From the NCBI RefSeq assembly GCF_004342985.1, contig NZ_SMBO01000001.1, forward strand, positions 1,054,001 to 1,118,000: a stretch of 64,000 bases of DNA. The letters run 5' to 3'. The notes beneath the pieces were generated by a model, which did no database searches, had not been told where the DNA came from, and was given only the letters and a program-made list of their open reading frames with translations. The position numbers and the translations under genes were made by a program. Positions 53,708-64,000 of the stretch are shown here, one piece after another (positions within the stretch are counted from its first letter, which is position 1; the number at the start of each line of letters is the position of its first letter). The stretch is from Novosphingobium sp. PhB57 (GTDB lineage Bacteria; Pseudomonadota; Alphaproteobacteria; Sphingomonadales; Sphingomonadaceae).

Positions 53708-54181
53708 ATGCTCGAAGGCCGTCACTACCAGAACGCCTACGTCTGCGACAATCTGGAAGCCGGGATCGACTTGTTCCGCGGGCGTGGGCTGACCCGCGAA
53801 CCGATGATCATTCCGGTGGATCAGCAAGTGCTCACCCCGCAGGGGCTGAAGCGCCAGAAGGGCCGGATCTGCTTCATCTGGATCGGCGAACTCCAGATCG
53901 AACTGATCGAGAACGAGATCGATGAGGCGGGCATCTATGCAGGCTGTCAGTCCAACGGCGGCCCGCTGCGCTTCCACCACATCTGCTTCGGCGTCGACGA
54001 CTGGGCCGATTTCCGTAAGCGCGTGGACACGCAGGAATTCCCGCTCGCCATGGAGCGGCCGGAAGGCGACGATCCGAACGCGCTGAAGTTCCTCTACCTC
54101 GATGCGCGCAACGTCCTTGGGCACTACATCGAATATACCTGGATGCCTGACGCCATGTGGCAGCAGATCAAGGCCATGTAA
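53708..54181 (+). CDS. VOC superfamily (glyoxalase/dioxygenase-like) protein
   Basis: A 157-residue single VOC domain. Candidate metal ligands are the His in F-H-H-I-C-F-G-V, the His in G-R-H-Y-Q-N-A-Y, and the Glu in Y-I-E-Y-T-W. The pattern fits methylmalonyl-CoA epimerase or extradiol-dioxygenase-like half-folds, but I cannot name the reaction. An AGGAG site lies ahead of ATG 53708. It may share a transcript with the sulfotransferase, 88 bases upstream, though a hairpin lies between. Confidence 0.8.
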   Translation: MLEGRHYQNAYVCDNLEAGIDLFRGRGLTREPMIIPVDQQVLTPQGLKRQKGRICFIWIGELQIELIENEIDEAGIYAGCQSNGGPLRFHHICFGVDDWADFRKRVDTQEFPLAMERPEGDDPNALKFLYLDARNVLGHYIEYTWMPDAMWQQIKAM

Positions 54182-54192
54182 GACAACGGAAA

Positions 54193-54214
54193 AGCAGGGG
54201 CCATCGCCCCTGCT
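54193..54214 (+). terminator. Hairpin after the VOC gene
   Basis: AGCAGGGGC and its complement (54193-54201 with 54206-54214) form a 9-bp stem with a CATC loop between convergent genes, 10 bases past the VOC stop. A T tract is lacking, so intrinsic termination is uncertain. Confidence 0.45.
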
Positions 54215-54298
54215 CCCTAGAACCGTATGCCTTGGGCTTGCAGTCTACGTCCCGCGCTCATGTCGAGTTAGGCGCTAAGAGAAGCCTGCGGCGCGGCT

Positions 54299-56617
54299 TT
54301 AAGCCGTTTCCAGCACCACTTCCCCATAAAGCGTGGTCCGCTGTTTCAGTGTGCGCCCCACACTCTCCGCCGCCGCGCGCAGTTCAGCGATGGTCACGCC
54401 TTGTCCGTGCGCTGCGCCCGCCGCGCGGCTGATGCTCTCGTCCATCAGCACGCCGCCGAGGTCGTTGGCCCCCGCTGCCAGCACGGCGGCCGCGCCGTCC
54501 ATGCCCAGCTTCACCCACGAGCACTGGATCGAGTTGATCGCCCCGTTCAGCGCCAGGCGCGCCACCGCATGCATCATCACCGCCTCGCGCCAGGTCGGTC
54601 CCTTGCGGCACTGTCCGCGCCGGTAGAACGGCGCTTCCATGTGGACCAGCGGCAGCGGCACGAACTCCGTGATGCCGCCGGTGTCGAGTTGGAGATGGCG
54701 CAAGGCCAGCAAGTGCCGCGCCCAGTGCTCGGTACCTTCGAGATGGCCGAACATCACCGTGGAGGTCGTCGGCAGTCCGACCCGGTGAGCGGTGCCGACC
54801 ACGTCGAGCCATTCCTGGGTCGTGAGCTTGCCGGGGCAGATCTGTTCGCGAATGTCGTCGCAGAGGATCTCGGCCGCCGTGCCGGGCAGTGAACCCAGCC
54901 CCGCGTCCTTGAGCATGGCCAGATAGTCCCGCACCGGCATCCCCAGCGTCCGCGCGCCCTGACTGACTTCGAGCGGCGAGAAGGCATGGACGTGAAGGCC
55001 GGGGCAAGCCTCCTTCACCGCGCGCAGGATCGCGAGATAAGTCTCGCCGGTATAGCTCGGGTGTATACCGCCCTGCAGGCAGACCTCGGTCGCCCCACGC
55101 TCCACCGCCTCGCGGGCGCGGCCGGCGACCTCGGACAGGTCCAGATTATACGGCTTGTCGCGGAAACCCGCCTTGCTGCTCGTCTTGGAAAACGCACAGA
55201 ACGAGCAGGTGTGCGTGCAGATATTGGTATAGTTGATATTGCGGTTGACCACGTAAGTCACGGTATCGCCGCTGACTTCCGCCCGCAGCGCGTCCGCCGC
55301 CGCAATCACCGCTTGCGCTGCCGCACCGCGCGTCGCGAACAGCGCGACGATCTCGTCCTCGCTCAAGGTGGCCCCGCTCGCCGCGCGGTCGAGGATACGG
55401 TGGAGCGAGGCCGCAACTGGGCCTTCGTGATACCGCCCCAGCGGCGCCCGCACACTGCCCGGCGCATGTTGATCGGCCAGCCCCGGGCTCCAGACACTGT
55501 CGCGCGCCAGCCCTTCGGCATCGGCATGGCGCAGCACCGCCGGACGGATCGCCGGATCGAGCCATGACCGGTCCTCGCTCATGACGAAGCGCGGATAGAC
55601 GGTCAGGCGCTCGACCAGTGGCAGGCCCTTCGCGGCGCAGATGGCGCGCAGCCGTTCCACTTCAGGCCACGGCGCTTCCGGGTTCACATGATCGAGCGTG
55701 ACCGGCGAAATGCCGCCCCAATCATCGATTCCCGCGTCGATCAACTCAACCAGGCGCTCATCATTGAGATTGGGCGGCGCCTGCACGGAAACCCCGTCCG
55801 GCAGGAGGATGCGCGCGGCCGCGACAATGCGCAGGAAATCGGCCTCGCTCGCCTCGGGCGCTTTCGCCATCTTCGTGCCCGGCTTGGGGCAGAAGTTCTG
55901 GACGATCACTTCCTGCAGGTGCCCATGCTCAAGATGCAAGTCTCGCAGGGCCAGCAGGGCATCGATCCGCTCGTCCGCCGTCTCGCCGATGCCGATCAGC
56001 ACCCCGCTCGTCATCGGCACCTTCGCTCTGCCCGCAGCAGCGAGCGAGGCGAGACGCAGGGCCGGTTCCTTGTCGGGCGAGCCGTGGTGGCACATGCCCT
56101 TTTCCAGCAGCCGTACCGACGTGCTTTCCAGCATCAGCCCCGCCGAAGCCGAGACCGGGCGGAGCATGCGGTAATCGTCTTCCTCCAACACCCCTGCGTT
56201 GACGTGCGGCAGCAGGCCGGTCTCTTTCAGCACCAGTTCGGCGCAGTGGCGGACGTAATCGATGGTGCGCGTAAAACCACGCTCGGCCAACCATTCGCGG
56301 GCGGCGGCGTAGCGGCGCTCCGGCGCGTCTCCCAGCGTGAACAGCGCCTCGCGGCACCCCGCAGCCGCGCCGGCGCTGGCGATCTCCAGCACCTCTTCAG
56401 GCGTCAGGTAGGGCGCCTCGAGCCGCGAGGGCGTGGTCGCGAAAGTGCAGTAGTGGCAAACATCGGCGCAAAGGCGCGTCAGCGGAATGAAGACCTTGGG
56501 CGAATAGGTCATCCGCGCCGGGCCCTTCGCATCGCGGCGGGCTCTTGCCCGGGCGGTGACCTCCTCCAGCGGAGCGGCCAGCAACCATGCCTTCAACTGG
56601 CGGGTCTCATCCTGCAT
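54299..56617 (-). CDS. fbiC: FbiC: fused CofG-CofH, F420 chromophore (FO) synthase
   Basis: A 772-residue double radical-SAM enzyme that joins a ribityl-aminouracil and tyrosine to make FO, the deazaflavin core of coenzyme F420. Two CxxxCxxC clusters are seen: C50-A-D-V-C54-H-Y-C57 in the CofG half and C467-T-H-T-C471-S-F-C474 in the CofH half. The order CofG then CofH is that of actinobacterial FbiC. Start chosen at ATG 56617 with AAGGGTGAG ahead. It is the last gene of cofE-cofD-fbiC, the minus-strand half of a complete F420 cluster. Confidence 0.95.
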   Translation of the reverse strand: MQDETRQLKAWLLAAPLEEVTARARARRDAKGPARMTYSPKVFIPLTRLCADVCHYCTFATTPSRLEAPYLTPEEVLEIASAGAAAGCREALFTLGDAPERRYAAAREWLAERGFTRTIDYVRHCAELVLKETGLLPHVNAGVLEEDDYRMLRPVSASAGLMLESTSVRLLEKGMCHHGSPDKEPALRLASLAAAGRAKVPMTSGVLIGIGETADERIDALLALRDLHLEHGHLQEVIVQNFCPKPGTKMAKAPEASEADFLRIVAAARILLPDGVSVQAPPNLNDERLVELIDAGIDDWGGISPVTLDHVNPEAPWPEVERLRAICAAKGLPLVERLTVYPRFVMSEDRSWLDPAIRPAVLRHADAEGLARDSVWSPGLADQHAPGSVRAPLGRYHEGPVAASLHRILDRAASGATLSEDEIVALFATRGAAAQAVIAAADALRAEVSGDTVTYVVNRNINYTNICTHTCSFCAFSKTSSKAGFRDKPYNLDLSEVAGRAREAVERGATEVCLQGGIHPSYTGETYLAILRAVKEACPGLHVHAFSPLEVSQGARTLGMPVRDYLAMLKDAGLGSLPGTAAEILCDDIREQICPGKLTTQEWLDVVGTAHRVGLPTTSTVMFGHLEGTEHWARHLLALRHLQLDTGGITEFVPLPLVHMEAPFYRRGQCRKGPTWREAVMMHAVARLALNGAINSIQCSWVKLGMDGAAAVLAAGANDLGGVLMDESISRAAGAAHGQGVTIAELRAAAESVGRTLKQRTTLYGEVVLETA

Positions 56618-56628
56618 CTGCTCACCCT

Positions 56629-57585
56629 TCAGATGCCTGCGATGGCAAGCACCTCCTTCGCGAGCCTTTCCCGATCGGCGGCTTCGCGCATCATTGTCTT
56701 CGTCACGGTGACCCGAAGGCCCCGTGCCTGCAAGCATGAGACATCGGCCTCATCGGCCTCGTCGATCAAGAGGTGGTCGAGAAGATCGCCCCAATGATCT
56801 TGGTAGTGACAGGCGATGGCCTCGTTGCTGACGCCGTGCCCGCGCTCGGCGAGCATCTTGGCAAGCGGCCCTTTGATTGCAGCCCCTCCCACCAGCGGCG
56901 AGACCGCGATCACCGGCACCCGCAGCGCCGCCAGCGCGTCCCGCACGCCATCGAGCGCAAGAATCGGATCGACACTGAGAAAGGGGTTGGAAGGGCAGAT
57001 GACGACGGCGGCGAGGTCGTCCCGCGCCAATGTCTTCGTCAGACAGGGCGACGGTCTCGCGCCCGGCACCCCCTCGAAACGCACATCAAGTACAGCATCA
57101 ACACATTGATTCCCCACGAACCATCTCTGGAAATCAGTCCATCCCGCATCGGTGAGAACTTGCGTCCGCACTGGATCGTCGCTCATCGGCACCACTGCAT
57201 GGGCAATGCCGAGTTCCCGCGTCAGCCGCGCCGTCACCTCGGAAAGCGTCTCACCTGCGCGCAGCCGCCAGGACCGCGCGATGTGCATGCCCATGTCGCG
57301 GTCGCCAAGGTTGAACCAGCCCTCTTCACCCAATGCACGCAGCATGGCCATGGTCTGCCATGTTTCGTCCTTCACGCCCCAACCGCGCACGGCATCGTTA
57401 AGCCCGGCCAACGCATAAGTTACGGAATCCAGGTCAGGACAGATAGTTAGACCAAGATGCTCGAAATCGTCTCCGGTGTTGACGACCAAGGTGAGATCGT
57501 CGGGCGCCATGACGGCAGCCAGTCCCGCCGCCAGTTTCGCGCCTCCGACCCCGCCGGACAGCGCGAGAATGTGCTTGCCGCTCAT
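56629..57585 (-). CDS. cofD: 2-phospho-L-lactate transferase CofD (FbiA)
   Basis: A 318-residue transferase that joins the phospholactyl-type moiety from an LPPG-like donor to FO, giving F420-0 or its dehydro form. The N-terminal [10 protein letters not shown], the L-V-V-N-T-G-D-D-F segment, S-D-D-P-V-R-T, and the late [13 protein letters not shown] are CofD hallmarks. Overlaps cofE by ATGA, is 11 bases from fbiC. Which triose acid it uses (2-phospholactate, phosphoenolpyruvate or 3-phosphoglycerate derived) cannot be read from its sequence alone. Confidence 0.96.
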   Translation of the reverse strand: MSGKHILALSGGVGGAKLAAGLAAVMAPDDLTLVVNTGDDFEHLGLTICPDLDSVTYALAGLNDAVRGWGVKDETWQTMAMLRALGEEGWFNLGDRDMGMHIARSWRLRAGETLSEVTARLTRELGIAHAVVPMSDDPVRTQVLTDAGWTDFQRWFVGNQCVDAVLDVRFEGVPGARPSPCLTKTLARDDLAAVVICPSNPFLSVDPILALDGVRDALAALRVPVIAVSPLVGGAAIKGPLAKMLAERGHGVSNEAIACHYQDHWGDLLDHLLIDEADEADVSCLQARGLRVTVTKTMMREAADRERLAKEVLAIAGI

Positions 57586-58364
57586 CGAAACATATCCTGC
57601 TCAATGGGCCGTAGCCCGCTGACCGCGCCCGGCCCGTCTTCCTCGGTTACCCAGCCTTCGCAGCCCCGCACCAGAGCAGCCGGGGTACCCTCCGCCCCCT
57701 CCCCCATGGCCAGCGCCGCCATGGCCGCAATGGAGTCGGCAACACCGATCACGGTTGCCTGCAAGGTGCGGCCATATAAGTCCTGCGCACGGCCCCGACG
57801 GTCTTCCAATACGGTCAGCCCCGCGCACCCGATCGCAGTGCCCAGCGTCCCGATCCGCCAAGCCCGACCTATCGAATCCGCGATCACGACGCCAACCCTG
57901 ACTTCACACAAGTTCTGAACTTCGGCCCGTAAGGCACGGGCAGAGGCGTCCGGGTCGAGCGGCCAGAGCAGCACACGGCCACTCTCACCGCCCTCGACAT
58001 TGGACGCATCGATCCCCGCGTTGGCCAGTACGTGGCCCGTCCGGTGCGCTGCGATCACGGCGGCGGGCGTGCGGCGCAGGATCCGAGAGCTTTCCTCCAG
58101 TATCGCCTGCATCATCTCCGGCTCCCGTCCGGTTGCGCCTGCAAGTTCAAGTGCTTCCTCAGAAGCGGAGAAATTTGCGAGATCGCGGGCGCGGCCCTCC
58201 ACCTTGGAGACGATCTTCTGCGCCACCACCAAGATATCGCCATCGCGGAACCGGTCGCCTTCAGCCGCAAGGCTCGCGCATATCGCTTGCGCAATCGACA
58301 TTCCGGTAGCGAACATGGGCAATCCGGCGAGCGGTCGCACGGTCAGTTCTGGATTTCGCTTCAT
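57582..58364 (-). CDS. cofE: F420-0:gamma-glutamyl ligase CofE, single-domain
   Basis: About 260 residues from ATG 58364 with GGGAAG ahead. The ligase adds L-glutamates to F420-0 with GTP. Family signs are [21 protein letters not shown], and [10 protein letters not shown]. The nitroreductase-like C-terminal domain of mycobacterial FbiB (needed to reduce dehydro-F420) is absent. First gene of the minus-strand F420 operon, facing away from the F420 reductase gene. Confidence 0.95.
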   Translation of the reverse strand: MKRNPELTVRPLAGLPMFATGMSIAQAICASLAAEGDRFRDGDILVVAQKIVSKVEGRARDLANFSASEEALELAGATGREPEMMQAILEESSRILRRTPAAVIAAHRTGHVLANAGIDASNVEGGESGRVLLWPLDPDASARALRAEVQNLCEVRVGVVIADSIGRAWRIGTLGTAIGCAGLTVLEDRRGRAQDLYGRTLQATVIGVADSIAAMAALAMGEGAEGTPAALVRGCEGWVTEEDGPGAVSGLRPIEQDMFR

Positions 58365-58463
58365 CGGTCTTCCCGAACGCCTTTCTAAAAACCGCCCTAT
58401 CGGAAACGAAAATGCCGGGAACGACAATGACAACAATCAAGAATTCGCGGGAGAGATAATCTG
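58365..58463. promoter_or_regulatory. Shared divergent promoter region of the F420 cluster
   Basis: These 99 bases separate cofE (minus) from the F420 reductase gene (plus). Both operons must start here. It is A-richer than the surrounding DNA, with CTTTCTAAAAACCGCCC and GAAACGAAAATG segments. A GGGAGAGA ribosome site precedes ATG 58464. No operator palindrome was recognised. Confidence 0.5.
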
Positions 58464-59114
58464 ATGGCAGCAATCGCGGTGATCGGCGGAACCGGAGCGC
58501 TCGGCAAGGGTATCGCGCGAAGGCTCGTCAAGGCAGGGCATCAGGTGACCATCGGCTCACGCACGGCGGACAAGGCCCGCGCCGCGGCCGAGGAACTGGG
58601 CGCGTCCGGCCATGCCGAGAACGGGGATGCCGCAAAGGGCAAGGATGTGGTGATCGTCGCCGTACCCCACGCCTCGCAAGGTGAAACGCTGCAGCAGATC
58701 GCGGGCGTGGTGGGCAATGCCGTGGTCGTCGATACCACCGTGCCGCTGGTGCCGCCCAAGGTCATGCGCGTGCAGTTACCAGCCGAGGGCAGCGCCGCCA
58801 TGCAGGCGCGCGCGCATCTGGGACCGGACGCGCGGCTCGTCACTGCCTTCCATAACGTCTCCGCCCACCACCTCGACAGCGACCATGCGATCGACTGTGA
58901 CGTGCTGGTCTTCTCGGACGACGTGGAGGCGCGCCAGACAGTGGTGGACCTCTGCCCCGGCATGGGCCTGCGCGGGCTTTCCGGCGGCGCACTGGCCAAT
59001 TCCGCGGCGGCGGAAGCGCTGACCTCGATCCTCATCTACATGAACAAGACCTACAAGGCCGACGGCGCCGGGATACGCTTCACCAACCTCACCGCAGCGC
59101 CGCAAGTGCCGTGA
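58464..59114 (+). CDS. npdG: F420H2:NADP oxidoreductase (Fno/NpdG type)
   Basis: A 216-residue Rossmann protein. N-terminal NADP motif A-V-I-G-G-T-G-A-L-G-K-G, then I-G-S-R-T-A-D-K; a conserved V-A-V-P-H region and a C-terminal G-L-R-G-L-S-G-G-A-L-A-N-S-A-A-A-E. It passes hydride between NADPH and F420, supplying F420H2. It heads the plus-strand operon and ends in a GTGA overlap with cofC. Placement beside F420 biosynthesis and an F420-type oxidoreductase makes the assignment firm; annotation as npdG rather than a general NADP-F420 reductase is by similarity. Confidence 0.93.
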   Translation: MAAIAVIGGTGALGKGIARRLVKAGHQVTIGSRTADKARAAAEELGASGHAENGDAAKGKDVVIVAVPHASQGETLQQIAGVVGNAVVVDTTVPLVPPKVMRVQLPAEGSAAMQARAHLGPDARLVTAFHNVSAHHLDSDHAIDCDVLVFSDDVEARQTVVDLCPGMGLRGLSGGALANSAAAEALTSILIYMNKTYKADGAGIRFTNLTAAPQVP

Positions 59115-59755
59115 GCTGCTGGGCACTCATCCCGGTCAAGGCGCCGCGTCTGGGCAAGACCCGACTAGCCTCTGCCTTGGACCCAGAGGCGCGCGAGGCG
59201 CTGGTTTCCGGGATGCTGCGCCACGTCCTCGACACGGTGAGTGCCTGCCCTGCGATCCAGCGCGTCTGCGTGTTGGGCCCGGCGCGGCCCAATCTCGGCA
59301 CCGGCATCCTGCGCTTCGACGATCCCGGCCCCGATCTCAATGGCGCGCTGGAAAGCACCATGGCCGCCATCACCGCTGCCGGGCCGGAACGTATCGTCAT
59401 CCTCCCGGCCGACCTGCCCTGCCTGAGCCTCGCCGACGTGGAGCGACTGGCGCGCCTTCCCGCAGGCACCGTGGGCATCGCCCCCGACCGCCATCACACC
59501 GGCACCAACGGTCTGTCCCTGCCGCTGCCCGACGGTATCTGGTTTCCCTTTTCCTTCGGCCAGAACAGTTTTCCAACCCACTGCAATCACGCCATAAATC
59601 GCGGACTTACCGTGGAGACGATCGTCTCGTGCGGGTTGGAGAAAGATATAGACCACCCCCTCGATCTCGCGGATGCTGTCCGCCTGCTAAGACGCGTGTT
59701 CAACGCCGGACCAGGCCGCCGACCACGCATGGAGCGCCGAAAACGGCCGGCATGA
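59111..59755 (+). CDS. cofC: 2-phospho-L-lactate guanylyltransferase-type CofC (FbiD)
   Basis: A 214-residue nucleotidyltransferase with GTG start inside the previous stop. It activates a three-carbon phospho-acid with GTP to give the CofD donor. Recognised by the N-terminal L-I-P-V-K-A-P-R-L-G-K-T-R-L and the D-L-P-C-L segment. Related enzymes use 2-phospholactate, phosphoenolpyruvate or 3-phosphoglycerate. The C-terminus after G-L-E-K-D-I-D-H-P-L-D is extended and basic (R-P-R-M-E-R-R-K-R-P-A). 13 bases later the SDR gene starts. Confidence 0.93.
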   Translation: MSCWALIPVKAPRLGKTRLASALDPEAREALVSGMLRHVLDTVSACPAIQRVCVLGPARPNLGTGILRFDDPGPDLNGALESTMAAITAAGPERIVILPADLPCLSLADVERLARLPAGTVGIAPDRHHTGTNGLSLPLPDGIWFPFSFGQNSFPTHCNHAINRGLTVETIVSCGLEKDIDHPLDLADAVRLLRRVFNAGPGRRPRMERRKRPA

Positions 59756-59768
59756 TGGGAGAAGCGGT

Positions 59769-60647
59769 GTGGATGGCACGGTCATCGACCTGACAGGTAA
59801 AGTCGTGTTCGTCACCGGTGGCGGCGGCGGCATAGGGCGCTCGATTGCGCTCTGCATGGCAGACATGGGCGCGGACGTCGCCATTCTGGAAGCCATTCCC
59901 GAACGCTGCGATCAGGTGGCCGAACTGGTGGAGGCGCGCGGGCGGCGGGCGCTCTGCATCGCAGGCAATGCCATGGACGCGGATGTCGTCCAGAACGCCG
60001 TGGCAGAGGCCGCACGCGTGTTCGGCCGGCTCGACGTGCTGGCGAACAATGTCGGCGGCGTCTCGCGGCGGCCCTTCGTAGACCTCGCCGAGAAGAACTG
60101 GCGCCGGCACATCGATCTCAACCTGGTGTCCAACCTCGCCGCGACGCAGGCTGCCGTGCCGATCATGATCGAAGGCGGCAATGGCGGCTCGATCATCAAT
60201 GTCACCAGTATCGAAGGCTCGCGCGCCGCGCCGGGATATGCGGTCTATGCCGCCTGCAAGGCCGGGCTGAACAACCTGACCCGCACCCTGGCCGTGGAAC
60301 TTGCCCATCACGGCATCCGCGTGAATGCCATCGCGCCGGACTTCACCGAGACGCCGGGCACGCGGGGCCAGTTCGCGGGGCCGGTCGATCCGGCGCTCTG
60401 GCACCGGCCGACGCCGCAGCAGGAGGAAGCGATCCGCCGCCGCATCCCGCTGGGCCGAGCCGGAATCGACGAGGAATGCGGCCGCGTTGCGGTGTTTCTC
60501 GCCTCCGAACTCGCAAGCTACGTCACGGGCACGATCATCCCCGTCGATGGTGGCACATGGGCTTCCGGGGGCTGGGTCCGCAACGATCGGGACGACTGGG
60601 TCCTGCCCCCCGAAGCCGCATCGCGAACGAAAGAAAGCCAGCCATGA
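59769..60647 (+). CDS. Short-chain dehydrogenase/reductase in the F420 operon
   Basis: A 292-residue SDR with GTG start at 59769. Motifs: T-G-G-G-G-G-I-G, N-N-V-G-G, the catalytic Ser in V-T-S-I-E-G-S, and Y-A-A-C-K. It lies between cofC and an F420-dependent oxidoreductase and overlaps the latter by ATGA, so it probably acts on the same substrate path. The C-terminal V-D-G-G-T-W is standard. Substrate unknown. Confidence 0.92.
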   Translation: MDGTVIDLTGKVVFVTGGGGGIGRSIALCMADMGADVAILEAIPERCDQVAELVEARGRRALCIAGNAMDADVVQNAVAEAARVFGRLDVLANNVGGVSRRPFVDLAEKNWRRHIDLNLVSNLAATQAAVPIMIEGGNGGSIINVTSIEGSRAAPGYAVYAACKAGLNNLTRTLAVELAHHGIRVNAIAPDFTETPGTRGQFAGPVDPALWHRPTPQQEEAIRRRIPLGRAGIDEECGRVAVFLASELASYVTGTIIPVDGGTWASGGWVRNDRDDWVLPPEAASRTKESQP

Positions 60648-61564
60648 CCTTCACGCTCAGCACCAGCCTGCCCTTCGATCGCATCGACAGGCCCGAGGAA
60701 TACGGCACGCTCGAAGCCTTGCAGGAAATCGCGCGCACGGTGGAACGGGCCGGCTTCTACGCCGGAACGGTCACTGACCATCCGGTGCCTTCCGCGCGTT
60801 GGCTGGATGCCGGCGGGCACTATGCGCAGGACCCGTTCGTCATGCTTTCGATGCTGGGCGCTGTGACGACCAGGCTGCGCCTGCAGACCAACATTCTCGT
60901 CCTGCCCTATCGCAACCCTTTCGTGGTGGCGCGGGGGGTCTCGACGTTGGATCACTTCACGCAGGGCCGCGTGATCCTGGGCCTCGGCGCGGGTTACATG
61001 AAAGCCGAGTACAAGGCGCTCGGCGTCGATTTCGATGCGCGCAACGATCTCATGGATGAGTACATCATGGCCATGAAGCTGGCCTGGACCGGCGAGGAAT
61101 TCACCTTCGAAGGCACGGGCTACACGGCGCTGGGCAACCGCGTCCTGCCTACCCCGGCGCAAAAGCCCCATCCGCCGCTGCTGGTCGGCGGCAATTCGAA
61201 GCGCGCCTTGCGCCGTGCTGCCGAGATGGGCGACGCCTGGCACCCCTTCTTCGTGCCCAAGTCAGTCACCGACACCGCGCGCACGGCCAATCTGGAGGGC
61301 GACGAGGACATCAGCGAAGCGATCGCCTACATGAACGCCCATGCGGAAAAGATCGGCCGCGCCGAGCCGCCTAAGGTCATCGCCTCATCGACATATTCGA
61401 TCAAGCCGGGGTGGAACGCGCAGGAAGCGCTGGACCATTTCGCGCACCTGAAGTCGCTCGGCATCCACGGTGCGGGCGCCTCCGTCTACGCCGAAACCCG
61501 GGCCGAGTATTGTGACCAGGCCCTGAAGTTCGGCGAAGACGTGATTGCGCGGATCGACTTCTGA
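60644..61564 (+). CDS. LLM-class F420-dependent oxidoreductase
   Basis: A 306-residue luciferase-like (TIM barrel) protein. Start ATG 60644 in the ATGA overlap with the SDR. Features fit the F420-dependent LLM group: the early G-F-Y-A-G-T-V-T-D-H, T-N-I-L-V-L-P-Y-R-N-P-F-V-V-A-R, G-R-V-I-L-G-L-G-A-G-Y and P-L-L-V-G-G-N-S. Whether it uses F420 or FMN cannot be proved by eye, but its place after the F420 genes supports F420. It may reduce or oxidise the SDR product. Last gene of the plus-strand operon. Confidence 0.9.
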   Translation: MTFTLSTSLPFDRIDRPEEYGTLEALQEIARTVERAGFYAGTVTDHPVPSARWLDAGGHYAQDPFVMLSMLGAVTTRLRLQTNILVLPYRNPFVVARGVSTLDHFTQGRVILGLGAGYMKAEYKALGVDFDARNDLMDEYIMAMKLAWTGEEFTFEGTGYTALGNRVLPTPAQKPHPPLLVGGNSKRALRRAAEMGDAWHPFFVPKSVTDTARTANLEGDEDISEAIAYMNAHAEKIGRAEPPKVIASSTYSIKPGWNAQEALDHFAHLKSLGIHGAGASVYAETRAEYCDQALKFGEDVIARIDF

Positions 61565-61567
61565 CGC

Positions 61568-63953
<2,386 letters not shown>

Positions 63954-64000
63954 GCCAGGCCCAGGGCCATCGCCAGCAGCTGCACGTAAGATGGTATGAT

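Overview
The window is GC-rich, gene-dense DNA from an alphaproteobacterium. Best guess from protein style and gene order is a sphingomonad (Sphingomonadales, Novosphingobium-like). Supporting traits are many TonB/RND envelope genes, the infA-maf-RNase E/G-yacG block next to tRNA-Phe, a bcsA-bcsB fusion, and frequent 4-bp ATGA/GTGA overlaps. The placement is judged by eye; no database was searched. There are no rRNA genes, insertion sequences, phage genes or CRISPR arrays.

1-8.2 kb (plus strand): 3' end of a bolA-like gene, hisG(short form)-hisD-nusB, thiL, a K+-independent H+-pumping pyrophosphatase (hppA), then a translationally coupled pair of a CelD/BcsL-type acetyltransferase-like gene and a JmjC/cupin-like gene. 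8.2-15.9 kb (minus strand): M1 aminopeptidase, uvrC, and an atypical TonB-dependent receptor with a Gly/Pro-rich insert and a probable TTG start. 16.2-18.5 kb: infA, maf, a short RNase E/G-like gene, yacG, tRNA-Phe with a terminator overlapping its mature 3' end.

18.8-29.4 kb: a cellulose operon: small leader gene, bcsQ, fused bcsAB, bcsC, a bcsD-like gene, bcsZ, closed by a terminator. Every step from cytoplasmic polymerisation to outer-membrane export and periplasmic trimming is encoded. 29.5-35.4 kb: a complete tripartite RND efflux system (periplasmic adaptor, HAE1-type pump, outer-membrane factor).

35.5-43.1 kb (minus strand): a catabolic-looking run of TetR, AcuI-like enoyl reductase, acyl-CoA ligase, SnoaL-like protein, SDR, aldehyde dehydrogenase and a second TetR. 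43.2-46.8 kb: cysD-cysNC-cysQ, which makes PAPS and recycles PAP. 46.9-54.2 kb: a LuxR-type regulator with a palindrome at its start, a metallo-beta-lactamase/alkylsulfatase-like enzyme, a zinc-type dehydrogenase, an SDR, an AraC regulator, a PAPS sulfotransferase and a VOC protein. Sulfate activation, transfer and possible sulfate-ester removal therefore lie within 11 kb.

54.3-61.6 kb: a complete coenzyme F420 module. fbiC(cofGH fusion)-cofD-cofE run on the minus strand; divergently, F420H2:NADP oxidoreductase-cofC-SDR-LLM F420-dependent oxidoreductase run on the plus strand. Synthesis, reduction and a likely F420 consumer sit together; this is the most interesting system here. The window closes with phosphoglucomutase (TTG start) and radC on the minus strand.
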